A DNA stretch of 6,412 nt, taken from contig DAHUXX010000102.1 of NCBI GenBank assembly GCA_027306955.1, forward strand, positions 1-6,412, read 5' to 3'. Under the pieces are notes generated by a model that saw nothing but the letters and a program-made list of their open reading frames with translations, was not told where the DNA came from and made no database searches. The stretch is from Acetobacteraceae bacterium. GTDB lineage: Bacteria; Pseudomonadota; Alphaproteobacteria; Acetobacterales; Acetobacteraceae. This document shows, in pieces, positions 1-6,114 of this stretch (the stretch's first letter is position 1; each line of letters begins with the position of its first letter). A program made the position numbers and the translations under genes.

Positions 1-297
1 GGCGAGTTCCCCGCTCGCGGCGAGGGTGCCATCGGCGAGGGCGGCATCGATGCGCGGCAGATCCTGCATCACCACGCGGCCGGCGCCGATGTTCATGTGG
101 CCGACCTCGGAATTACCCATCTGCCCGGCGGGCAGGCCGACATCGAGCCCGTGCGTGGTGAGGAAGGCGTGCGGCCCCGCGGCCCAGAGCCGGTCGAAAT
201 TGGGTGTGCGGGCGTTGGTCACGGCATTGTCCGGCGCCGGTTCGCGCCAGCCCCAGCCGTCCAGCACAACAAGCATTGCAAAGGGTTTCGACGTCAT
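1..297 (-). CDS. gpmI: 2,3-bisphosphoglycerate-independent phosphoglycerate mutase (N-terminal part, runs off the window)
   Basis: This enzyme interconverts 3- and 2-phosphoglycerate in cytosolic glycolysis and gluconeogenesis, using a metal-bound phosphoserine instead of the 2,3-bisphosphoglycerate cofactor. Only the first 99 codons are present; the family is about 500 residues long, so most of the gene lies beyond base 1. The visible part is diagnostic. DGWGW at residues 13-17 contains the metal-binding Asp13. GNSEVGH at 61-67 contains the catalytic Ser63 and is followed by the family's MNIGAGRVV stretch. I chose the ATG at 297 because the protein begins right there with the family's N-terminal strand. 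A weak GGAA ribosome site (305-308) lies 7 nt upstream, and no other start codon is in frame nearby. The gene follows rlmH after 96 bp, so it may be read from the same transcript or from its own promoter. No frameshift is seen. The family call is secure; only the length is unknown. Confidence 0.96.
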   Translation of the reverse strand, partial: MTSKPFAMLVVLDGWGWREPAPDNAVTNARTPNFDRLWAAGPHAFLTTHGLDVGLPAGQMGNSEVGHMNIGAGRVVMQDLPRIDAALADGTLAASGELA

Positions 298-393
298 GCT
301 CGGGTTCCGTGCGAGAGAAACTCCTACAGTGTGCGGGCGTGGCGGTTCAACCGCCCCGGGTCAGATCCACGCCCTGCTGGGCCGCGGGAGGTG
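298..393. other. rlmH-gpmI spacer with a perfect inverted repeat
   Basis: This is the longest gap between protein genes in the window. Positions 341-355 are a perfect 15-base inverted repeat, ggcggtt-c-aaccgcc. As RNA it would fold as a 5-bp GC stem with a 5-nt loop. No T-run follows it on the minus strand, so it is not a standard intrinsic terminator. The same place offers a poor promoter match for gpmI on the minus strand: TTGAAC at 345-350, a 16-bp spacer, then TGTAGG at 323-328. The -35 half overlaps the inverted repeat. A purine-rich TAGGAG lies too far (23 nt) from the gpmI ATG to act as its ribosome site. A role in terminating, initiating or regulating gpmI transcription is only inferred. 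Confidence 0.4.
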
Positions 394-843
394 CTAGTCG
401 CGGTGATATGGGTGGTTGGCGGCGATCGCCTGCGCGCGCCAGAGCTGCTCGGCAAGCATGACCCGGGCCAGCAGGTGCGGCCAGGTCTGCGGCCCGAAGG
501 CCAGCGTCGCGCCGGCGCGGACGCGGACCGCCGGATCGAGCCCCTCGGCGCCGCCGATGACGAAGACGAGTGGGCCGCGGGCGCGCCAGGTGGCGAGACG
601 GCGGGCGAAGCTGGGGGAGTCCAGGCCTTCACCGCCGCGATCCAGCGCGATGAGAAAGGCGCGGACGGGAACAGCGGCAAGGATTGCCTCGGCCTCGCGG
701 CGGCGGCGCTCGGGAGGCGTGCCGCGTGCCTCGGGGAGCTCAGTGAGCGTGAGCCTGGGGCGCAGCCGGCCGGCGTATTGCGCGTAGAGCGCCGCTTCCG
801 GTCCGCTGCCGGCGCGCCCGACGGCGATGAGCAGCTCAGTCAG
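394..843 (-). CDS. rlmH: 23S rRNA (pseudouridine-1915-N3)-methyltransferase RlmH
   Basis: This SPOUT-class enzyme uses S-adenosylmethionine to methylate pseudouridine 1915 in helix 69 of 23S rRNA in the assembled 70S ribosome. With the start chosen here it is 149 residues, close to the usual ~155. Visible family landmarks are the N-terminal strand LLIAVGR (4-10), the cofactor-binding knot region FVIGGAEGLD (94-103), TWPHLLARVMLAEQLWRA (120-137), and the C-terminal HPYHRD, whose histidine and tyrosine line the active site in this family. The start is the odd point. No ATG, GTG or TTG lies in frame near the conserved N-terminus. The candidates are CTG at 843, ATT at 849 with AGGTG just upstream, or a GTG at 939 that would add 32 unconserved residues inside rsfS. 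The gene overlaps the rsfS stop by about 8 nt, which implies coupled translation. Family identity is certain; the start is not. Confidence 0.93.
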   Translation of the reverse strand: MTELLIAVGRAGSGPEAALYAQYAGRLRPRLTLTELPEARGTPPERRRREAEAILAAVPVRAFLIALDRGGEGLDSPSFARRLATWRARGPLVFVIGGAEGLDPAVRVRAGATLAFGPQTWPHLLARVMLAEQLWRAQAIAANHPYHRD

Positions 844-1348
844 CGGAATCCGGCACCTGGTCCAGTTCCGGGCCCCACATGCGTTCCAGCGCGTAGAGGA
901 GGCGCGCCTCCGGCTTGAACAAGTGGACGACGATGTCACCGGCGTCGATCAGCACCCAGTCGGAGCCGGCGGCACCCTCGATCTGGACCCGCTTGAGCCC
1001 GGCCTTGGAAAGCTTCTCCTCCAGGTGCTGGGCGATGGCGGCGATCTGGCGGTCGGCGATGCCGGTGGCGATGATCATGCGGTCGGCAAACGCGGCGCGG
1101 CCGGAAACGTCGAGCGAAACGATCGCTTCCGCCTTGTCGTCCTCGAGGCTGGCGAGGATGAGTTTTTCCAGCTTCTCGAGGCGGGAGGGTTCCGCCGGCT
1201 TCGGCTTTGCGATGGCCGGCTTGCGCGGTCCGGCGGCAGCCGCCTTCTTGCGCGGCGTGCCGGGGGTCGCGGGCAGTTTCGGCACCGGTACGGTGCGCTT
1301 CTTCGGCTTGCCGCTGGCCGGTCCTGCGGGCTTCCTGGCGATGGTCAC
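836..1348 (-). CDS. rsfS: Ribosome silencing factor RsfS (RsfA/Iojap family)
   Basis: RsfS binds protein uL14 on the large subunit and blocks joining with the small subunit, slowing translation when nutrients are short. The predicted protein has 170 residues. The conserved Iojap domain runs from about residue 57 to 162. It includes LEKLILASLEDDKAEAI, ADRMIIATGIADRQIAAI (88-105) and the signature WVLIDAGDIVVHLF (131-144), then PEARLLYALERMW. The first ~56 residues are an extra tail rich in Lys, Pro and Ala, probably disordered. The start is GTG at 1348, sharing GTGA with the nadD stop. A strong GAGGAGA (1349-1355) is present but almost touches the GTG, closer than usual, so the exact start is slightly uncertain. 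The next ordinary in-frame start is GTG at Val22. Its place between nadD and rlmH is the common order in many bacteria. Confidence 0.95.
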   Translation of the reverse strand: MTIARKPAGPASGKPKKRTVPVPKLPATPGTPRKKAAAAGPRKPAIAKPKPAEPSRLEKLEKLILASLEDDKAEAIVSLDVSGRAAFADRMIIATGIADRQIAAIAQHLEEKLSKAGLKRVQIEGAAGSDWVLIDAGDIVVHLFKPEARLLYALERMWGPELDQVPDSAD

Positions 1349-1959
1349 TCTCCTCGCGCGGCGCGGATGGCGGTGGCCGAACCCTGGTGCAGGCGCACCG
1401 GGAGGAACAGCCAGGCCGGCGGCGCGCGCCCCGCCAGCACCCGCGCCTCATGCACCGGGCGGCGCGCCGAATGCAAGCGCCGCGCGGCTTTTCCCGTGAG
1501 TGCCGCACGCACGGAGCCGGGGCGGGCGACGATGGCGAGCGGCATGGTGGCGGCGAAATCGGTCCAGCTTCGCCAGCGCGGCAGTTGCACCAGATTGTCG
1601 GCGCCGAGCAGCCAGACGAAGCGCGCGCGGGGGAAGCGCCGGCGCAGGGCGCGCGCGGTGTCCACGGAATAGCGAGTGCCGAGGTCGCGCTCGATCGCGG
1701 TGGCGAGGATGCGTCGGCCATCAGCCAGGGCACGGGCGCTGGCGAGCCGCTCGGCGAGCGGGGCCATGCCGGCGCTGGGCTTCAGCGGGTTGCCCGGCGA
1801 GACCAGGAGCCAGACCTGATCGAGGCCAAGGCGGTGGAGTGCCACGCGCGCGACGTGCAGGTGGCCGCCATGCGCCGGGTTGAACGAGCCGCCGAGCAGG
1901 CCGATGCGCATGGCGCGCCGGTCGCCGAAGCGTGGCAGCGGCGCGGAGGTTGTGCTCAC
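1345..1959 (-). CDS. nadD: Nicotinate-nucleotide adenylyltransferase
   Basis: NadD joins nicotinate mononucleotide and ATP to give deamido-NAD, the shared late step of NAD synthesis in the cytosol. The 204-residue product has a Rossmann-type nucleotidyltransferase fold. GGSFNPAHGGH (23-33) is the ATP-binding motif with His30 and His33. LLVSPGNPLKP (51-61), TRYSVDTARAL (95-105), LLGADNLVQLPRW (117-129) and the C-terminal SATAIR (194-199, the SxTxxR-type motif) also fit. I chose GTG at 1959, 11 bp after the proA stop, because a GGAA site lies 5 nt upstream and the preceding LPRFGDRR stretch resembles related alphaproteobacterial proteins as I remember them. The alternative ATG at 1911 sits right at the conserved domain, would give 188 residues, and has no visible ribosome site. 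The stop overlaps the rsfS start by 4 nt (GTGA). Confidence 0.95.
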   Translation of the reverse strand: MSTTSAPLPRFGDRRAMRIGLLGGSFNPAHGGHLHVARVALHRLGLDQVWLLVSPGNPLKPSAGMAPLAERLASARALADGRRILATAIERDLGTRYSVDTARALRRRFPRARFVWLLGADNLVQLPRWRSWTDFAATMPLAIVARPGSVRAALTGKAARRLHSARRPVHEARVLAGRAPPAWLFLPVRLHQGSATAIRAARGE

Positions 1960-1970
1960 CGATGTTCCGT

Positions 1971-3254
1971 TCAGGGTCGGACCTGACCAGTGCCGGTCAC
2001 GACGTAGCGGAAGGTCGTGAGCTGTTCCGGGCCCACGGGGCCGCGAGCGTGGATGCGGCCGGTTGCGATGCCGATTTCGGCGCCGAACCCGAATTCGGCG
2101 CCGTCGCAGAACTGCGTGCTCGCGTTCCATAGGCCCACGGCGGAATCGAGCCCGTCGAGGAAGGCGTGGGCGGCGTCCGCGTCCTGCGTGACGATGGCCT
2201 CGGTGTGGGAGGAGCCGTGCGCCACGATATGGGCGAGCGCGCCGGCGACGCCGTCGACGATCGCGATGTTGAGCACGGCATCCAGCCATTCCGTGTCGAA
2301 ATCGCCGGGCTGCGCGGGGTCGAGATCCGGACAGATGGCGCGGGCATCCGCGTCGGCGCGGAAGCGGCAGTTGAGGGCGGCGAGGTCAGAAACGATGGGC
2401 GGCAGCAGGCGGGCGGCGGCAGCGCGGTCAACCAGCAATGTTTCGGTTGCGCCACAGATGCCGGGGCGGCGCATTTTCGCGTTGGCGACGATGACGCGGG
2501 CCATGGCGAGGTCGGCGGCCGCGTGGACGAAGGTGTGGCAGATTCCCTCGGCATGGGCGAGGACGGGCACGCGCGCCTCCGCCTGCACGCGCGTGACCAG
2601 GCCCTTGCCGCCCCGCGGAATGATGAGGTCGAGCGCGCCGGACACCGCGAGCATGGCGCCGACATAGGCGCGGTCCGTGGATGGGGCGATCTGCACCGCA
2701 TCGGCGGGCAGGCCGGCGCTGGCGAGGCCCTCGGTGAACGCGGCGTGGATGGCGGCTGCGGAATGACGCGAATCCGAGCCGCCGCGCAGGATCACCGCGT
2801 TGCCAGCCTTGATGCAGATGGCGGCGGCATCCGCGCCGACGTTGGGGCGGCTCTCGTAGATCATGCCGATGACGCCGAGCGCCTGGGCGACGCGGGCGAT
2901 GCGCAACCCATTGGGGCGCGTCCACTCCGCGAGCGTGCGGTCCAGCGGGTCTGGCAGGTTCGCGACCGTTTCGACTCCGTCTGCCATCGTGGCGACGCGG
3001 GCGGGGGTGAGCAGCAGACGATCGCGGAAGGCGGTAGTGCCACCGGTGGCGTCGTAGGCGGCGATGTCCTGTGCGTTGGCGGCGACGATGGTATCGGTTC
3101 GATCACGCAACAGCTTGGCGGCGGCTAGGAGGCCGGCGGTGCGGGCCTCGGCGCCGGCGACGGCGATGGCGCGGGAGGCGACCCGGGCGCGGGTGCCCGC
3201 CTCGCGCATCCAGGTCGCGGCGTCCGTCGGCGTCTGCGTCTGCGCGATGTCCAT
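1971..3254 (-). CDS. proA: Glutamate-5-semialdehyde dehydrogenase (gamma-glutamyl phosphate reductase)
   Basis: ProA carries out the second step of proline synthesis: NADPH-dependent reduction of gamma-glutamyl phosphate to glutamate-5-semialdehyde, which cyclises and is then reduced by ProC. The product is 427 residues, close to the usual ~420, with an aldehyde-dehydrogenase-like fold. Visible motifs are GVIGMIYESRPNV (127-139), GNAVILRGGSDS (151-162) and RRPGICGATETLLV (262-275) with the predicted catalytic Cys267. The ProA signature VDGVAGALAHIVAHGSSHTE starts at 333, and NASTQFCDGAEFGFGAEIGI lies at 377-396. ATG at 3254 is well supported by a GGGGAGGGG ribosome site (3257-3265) and the normal N-terminal helix. 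The gene lies 20 bp after proB, its pathway partner. The two enzymes act in sequence on a labile intermediate, so co-expression makes sense. Nothing is missing or broken. Confidence 0.98.
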   Translation of the reverse strand: MDIAQTQTPTDAATWMREAGTRARVASRAIAVAGAEARTAGLLAAAKLLRDRTDTIVAANAQDIAAYDATGGTTAFRDRLLLTPARVATMADGVETVANLPDPLDRTLAEWTRPNGLRIARVAQALGVIGMIYESRPNVGADAAAICIKAGNAVILRGGSDSRHSAAAIHAAFTEGLASAGLPADAVQIAPSTDRAYVGAMLAVSGALDLIIPRGGKGLVTRVQAEARVPVLAHAEGICHTFVHAAADLAMARVIVANAKMRRPGICGATETLLVDRAAAARLLPPIVSDLAALNCRFRADADARAICPDLDPAQPGDFDTEWLDAVLNIAIVDGVAGALAHIVAHGSSHTEAIVTQDADAAHAFLDGLDSAVGLWNASTQFCDGAEFGFGAEIGIATGRIHARGPVGPEQLTTFRYVVTGTGQVRP

Positions 3255-3256
3255 GG

Positions 3257-3265
3257 CCCCTCCCC
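3257..3265 (-). promoter_or_regulatory. Ribosome binding site of proA
   Basis: GGGGAGGGG on the minus strand lies 2 nt from the proA ATG, with its GGAGG core about 4 nt away. It fixes the start at 3254 against a longer open frame that continues upstream into proB. Confidence 0.7.
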
Positions 3266-3274
3266 TGCCGTGCG

Positions 3275-4399
3275 TTATGACATTTTCGCGGGCAGCAGCA
3301 CCAGATCGTCGCGATGGATCATCTCGTCGCGGCCGCGCCACCCGAGGATCGCCTCGATCTCGGCGGAACGGTGGCCGGCGATGCGCGCGGCGTCGGCACT
3401 GGCGTAAGCGCACAGGCCGCGAGCCAGCGCCGCGCCGTCCTGGCCCACGATCTCGACCGCGTCGCCGCGATCGAAAGCGCCGTCCACGCCGCGCACCCCC
3501 GCGGGCAGCAGCGAGCGGCCGGCGCGTAACGCGCGCACGGCGCCGGCATCGATGACAAGGCGACCCTGCGGCGCGAGCGAGCCCAGGATCCAGCGCTGGC
3601 GGGCGCTGCGACCCTCGGGCCGCGGCAGGAACCAGGTGCAGCGCGCGCCTGCGAGCATGGCCGAGAGCGGGCGCTCGGTGTGGCCGAGCGCGATGGCCAT
3701 GGCGACCCCGGCGCCGGTCGCGATGCGCGCGGCGGCAAGCTTGGTGCGCATGCCGCCCGAGGAGTAGCCAGGCGGCGGGTCGCCGGCCATGGCGTCGATC
3801 TCCGGGGTGAGGCCGGTGACTTGCGGGATGTGGGTGGCATCCGGCTCGCGGCGCGGGTCGGCCGTGTAGAGCCCGTCGATGTCGGAGAGCAGGACGAGGG
3901 CGTCCGCACGCAGCATCTCGGCGACGCGGGCGGCAAGGCGGTCGTTGTCACCGAAACGAATTTCCGCTGTAGCGACGGTATCGTTCTCGTTGATGACGGG
4001 CACGCATCGAAATCCGAGCAGCGTCTCCAGCGTCGCGCGGGCGTTGAGGTAGCGGCGGCGGTCCTCGGTGTCTTCCAGCGTCAGCAGCAGCTGGGCCGCG
4101 GTGATGCCCTGGGCCGCGAGCGCTTCGGTCCAGGCGCCGGCGAGGCGGATCTGGCCCACGGCGGCGGCGGCCTGCTTCTCCTCCAGCCGCAGGTTGCGGC
4201 GGGTAAGGCCGAGCGCGCGGCGGGCGAGCGCGATGGCGCCGGAAGAGACGACGATGACCTCCCTGCCCTGCTCGCGCAGGCGAGCGATGTCCTGGGCGAT
4301 GCCGGCGAGCCAGGCGACGCGCGGGGCGGCGAGCGTGGGGTCGACCACCAGCGCGGAGCCGATCTTGACCACGATGCGGTGGGCCGCCCCGAGGTTCAT
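3275..4399 (-). CDS. proB: Glutamate 5-kinase
   Basis: ProB phosphorylates the gamma-carboxyl of glutamate with ATP, the first and normally proline-inhibited step of proline synthesis. The 374-residue product has the usual two-domain plan. An amino-acid-kinase domain (about 7-255) carries VKIGSA with Lys12, VSSGAIA (51-57), INENDTV (136-142), FGDNDRLAARVAEM (149-162), LLSDIDGLYTADP (170-182) and GGMRTKLAAA (215-224). A C-terminal PUA domain (about 276-355) contains GRLVIDAGAVRAL. Length and domains match the full-length type that has PUA. ATG at 4399 shares ATGA with the obgE stop and has GGAAGGA at 4406-4412, 6 nt upstream, so translation is probably coupled to obgE. proA follows 20 bp later. 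Feedback control by proline is expected from the family, but the residues responsible were not checked. Confidence 0.98.
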   Translation of the reverse strand: MNLGAAHRIVVKIGSALVVDPTLAAPRVAWLAGIAQDIARLREQGREVIVVSSGAIALARRALGLTRRNLRLEEKQAAAAVGQIRLAGAWTEALAAQGITAAQLLLTLEDTEDRRRYLNARATLETLLGFRCVPVINENDTVATAEIRFGDNDRLAARVAEMLRADALVLLSDIDGLYTADPRREPDATHIPQVTGLTPEIDAMAGDPPPGYSSGGMRTKLAAARIATGAGVAMAIALGHTERPLSAMLAGARCTWFLPRPEGRSARQRWILGSLAPQGRLVIDAGAVRALRAGRSLLPAGVRGVDGAFDRGDAVEIVGQDGAALARGLCAYASADAARIAGHRSAEIEAILGWRGRDEMIHRDDLVLLPAKMS

Positions 4400-5403
4400 G
4401 TCGTGTCCTTCCGCGCGGCAGCGAGCGCTGCGGCGATGGCGGCGAGGGCGTCGTCCGTACCCTGGCGGGCGGCGGCCGAGAGCACCACGACCGGCGCACC
4501 GCTCGCGCGCTGGAGGGCGGCGCGGCGGGCGGCGATTTCACGCGGGGTCATCGCGTCGGCCTTGTTGAGGCCGATGATCTCGGGCTTTTCCGCGAGGCCG
4601 TGGCCGTATTCCGCGAGCTCCTTGCGGATGGTGCGCCAGGCCTGCACGACGTTGCCCGCCGCGCCGTCGATGAGGTGGAACAGCACGCGGCAGCGCTCGA
4701 CATGGCCGAGGAACCGGTCACCGAGGCCCGCACCCTCGTGCGCACCCTCGATCAGGCCCGGGATGTCGGCGAGTACGAACTCGCGTGTGGCATCCGGACG
4801 AACGACGCCCAGCTGCGGGTGCAGTGTGGTGAACGGGTAGTCCGCGATCTTGGGGCGAGCGGCGGAGACGGCGGCGAGGAAGGTGGATTTGCCGGCGTTG
4901 GGCAGACCGACGAGCCCGGCGTCGGCGATGAGCTTGAGTCGCAGCCAGACCCAGCGTTCCTCGCCGGGATGGCCCTTGGTGGCGCGGCGCGGCGCGCGGT
5001 TGGTCGAGGACTTGAAATGCGAATTGCCGAACCCGCCGTCGCCGCCACGCAGCAGCACCACGCGCTTGCCGGGCTTGTCGAGGTCGGCGAGCAGGGTCTC
5101 GCGGTCCTCATCGAGGATCTGGGTGCCGACGGGGACCTGGATGACGACCGCCTGGGCAGCGGCGCCGGTACGGTCCGCACCCGAGCCGTTGCCGCCCTTC
5201 TTCGCGCGGAAATGCTGCGTGTAGCGGAAGTCGATCAGCGTGTTCAGGTTCGCGACGGCGGTGACGACGATGTCGCCGCCGCGGCCGCCGTCGCCGCCGT
5301 CCGGGCCGCCGAACTCGATGTACTTCTCGCGCCGGAACGCCACCACGCCGTCGCCACCGTCGCCGGAGCAGCAATAGATCTTGGCCTGGTCAAGGAATTT
5401 CAT
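4396..5403 (-). CDS. obgE: Obg-family GTPase ObgE/CgtA
   Basis: Obg is an essential GTPase that binds the 50S subunit during late assembly and links ribosome production to growth and (p)ppGpp. The 335-residue product has a glycine-rich Obg domain at 1-158 (for example SGDGGDGVVAFRREKY and FGGPDGGDGGRGGD). The G domain follows: G1 GLPNAGKST (166-174), G2 PFTT (190-193), G3 DIPG (213-216), G4 NKAD (280-283) and G5 SAA (309-311). It ends soon after G5, so the C-terminal OCT domain of some Obg proteins is absent, as in many alphaproteobacteria. ATG at 5403 matches the invariant MKFLDQAKIY start. An in-frame GTG at 5415 would add only four residues. No Shine-Dalgarno is visible, because the upstream bases are the U-tract of a terminator. 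Residues 11-12 are two cysteines where relatives usually have other residues. It overlaps proB by 4 nt. Confidence 0.98.
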   Translation of the reverse strand: MKFLDQAKIYCCSGDGGDGVVAFRREKYIEFGGPDGGDGGRGGDIVVTAVANLNTLIDFRYTQHFRAKKGGNGSGADRTGAAAQAVVIQVPVGTQILDEDRETLLADLDKPGKRVVLLRGGDGGFGNSHFKSSTNRAPRRATKGHPGEERWVWLRLKLIADAGLVGLPNAGKSTFLAAVSAARPKIADYPFTTLHPQLGVVRPDATREFVLADIPGLIEGAHEGAGLGDRFLGHVERCRVLFHLIDGAAGNVVQAWRTIRKELAEYGHGLAEKPEIIGLNKADAMTPREIAARRAALQRASGAPVVVLSAAARQGTDDALAAIAAALAAARKDTT

Positions 5404-5415
5404 ACTGGTGAACAC

Positions 5416-5443
5416 AAAAAAGGGGCCGGCTTGCGCCGACCCC
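5416..5443 (-). terminator. Intrinsic terminator after rpmA, abutting obgE
   Basis: On the minus strand, GGGGTCGGC pairs with GCCGGCCCC around a GCAA (GNRA-type) tetraloop and is followed directly by six T (5416-5421). Eight of the nine pairs are Watson-Crick. The ninth is G-U in minus-strand RNA but would be a C-A mismatch in plus-strand RNA, so the structure is tuned to leftward transcription. It should end most rplU-rpmA transcripts. The U-tract ends 12 nt before the obgE ATG, so obgE and the genes below must depend on read-through, on regulated antitermination, or on a promoter I could not see. Confidence 0.88.
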
Positions 5444-5472
5444 CGGTTGTTGCTGCTGCGGGGCGGGCGCGG

Positions 5473-5742
5473 CTATTCGGCTGCCGCCGGCAGCGGGGTG
5501 ACGGAGACGACGACGCGGTCGTTCGCGGCGCGGGAGAAGGCAACGCGGCCCGCGACCAGCGCGAAGATGGTGTGGTCGCGGCCGAGGCCGACATTCTGGC
5601 CCGGCTTCACCTTGGTGCCGCGCTGGCGGATGATGATGTTGCCGGCGAGAACGTGCTCGCCCCCGAACTTCTTGACGCCGAGGCGCCGGCCTTCCGTGTC
5701 GCGGCCGTTGCGCGAGGAGCCGCCGGCTTTCTTGTGTGCCAT
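5473..5742 (-). CDS. rpmA: 50S ribosomal protein bL27
   Basis: bL27 is a large-subunit protein whose flexible N-terminal tail reaches the peptidyl-transferase centre and helps place tRNA there. The 89-residue product is normal in length. It starts MAHKKAGGSSRNGRD and carries the L27 signature GNIIIRQRGTKVKPG (34-48), then GLGRDHTIFALVAGRV. The N-terminus begins directly with the mature-type sequence after Met-Ala, without the cleaved extension found in some Firmicutes. The ATG at 5742 has a strong AAGGAAGGA ribosome site at 5751-5759, 8 nt upstream. The gene follows rplU by 27 bp, the near-universal pairing, and is followed by an intrinsic terminator 29 bp after its stop. The short C-terminal tail PLPAAAE is not conserved. 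Confidence 0.98.
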   Translation of the reverse strand: MAHKKAGGSSRNGRDTEGRRLGVKKFGGEHVLAGNIIIRQRGTKVKPGQNVGLGRDHTIFALVAGRVAFSRAANDRVVVSVTPLPAAAE

Positions 5743-5750
5743 GGTGCTGG

Positions 5751-5759
5751 TCCTTCCTT
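5751..5759 (-). promoter_or_regulatory. Ribosome binding site of rpmA
   Basis: AAGGAAGGA on the minus strand, 8 nt before the rpmA ATG. It is among the clearest Shine-Dalgarno sequences in the window, in contrast to obgE, which has none. Confidence 0.75.
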
Positions 5760-5769
5760 GCCCGGGGCC

Positions 5770-6084
5770 TTACGCGGCCTGGATGCCGGCAATCCGCAGC
5801 ACGGTGACATGCTGACGGTGGCCACCCTTGCGCCGTGAGTTCTGCCGGCGGCGCTTCTTGAAGATGATGACCTTCTCGAGCCGGTCCTGCGCGATGACGG
5901 TGGCAGTGACGGAGGCGCCGGCGACGGTGGGGGCGCCGAGCATGAGACCGCCTTCGCCGCCGACCGCGAGCACGTCGGTGAAGGTGACGGTCTCGCCGGC
6001 CTCGGCCGGGAGTTTCTCGACCTTCAGCACCGCGTTCTCGGTGACGCGGTACTGCTTGCCGCCGGTGCGGATGATGGCGAACAT
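5770..6084 (-). CDS. rplU: 50S ribosomal protein bL21
   Basis: bL21 binds 23S rRNA on the large subunit next to bL20. The 104-residue product matches the family in length. It has the N-terminal strand MFAIIRTGGKQYRV, a central beta region, and the basic RNA-binding C-terminal segment VIIFKKRRRQNSRRKGGHR (72-90) followed by QHVTVLRIAGI. I chose ATG at 6084 because the family starts exactly there and GAGG (6090-6093) lies 5 nt upstream. An in-frame start at 6105 would add seven unconserved residues. It is the first gene after the strong promoter at 6150-6177, with a leader of about 60 nt that contains a GC-rich inverted repeat. It is co-transcribed with rpmA. Confidence 0.98.
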   Translation of the reverse strand: MFAIIRTGGKQYRVTENAVLKVEKLPAEAGETVTFTDVLAVGGEGGLMLGAPTVAGASVTATVIAQDRLEKVIIFKKRRRQNSRRKGGHRQHVTVLRIAGIQAA

Positions 6085-6114
6085 GATGGCCTCGGCAAAC
6101 GACAAAACAACGAG

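Noticed and set aside
827..1672. A 281-codon open frame on the plus strand
   Set aside because: It is antisense to rsfS and nadD, and its composition follows from their third-position GC bias.
1960..2289. Extension of the nadD frame upstream to 2289
   Set aside because: The extra part lies inside proA and is an arginine-rich shadow translation; the conserved NadD sequence begins near 1911-1959.
2166..3128. A 320-codon open frame on the plus strand, rich in Gly, Ala and Asp
   Set aside because: It mirrors proA codon for codon and has no motif of its own.
3255..3413. Extension of the proA frame upstream to 3413
   Set aside because: It runs into the proB 3' end, while the ATG at 3254 has a strong ribosome site and the normal family start.
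3680..4840. A 386-codon open frame on the plus strand
   Set aside because: It is antisense to proB and the end of obgE, low in complexity, without a ribosome site or family motif; a codon-bias shadow.
4600..5838. A 412-codon open frame on the plus strand
   Set aside because: It lies antisense to obgE, rpmA and the end of rplU, all unmistakable genes. Long antisense frames are expected at this GC content, and its residues form no recognisable domain.
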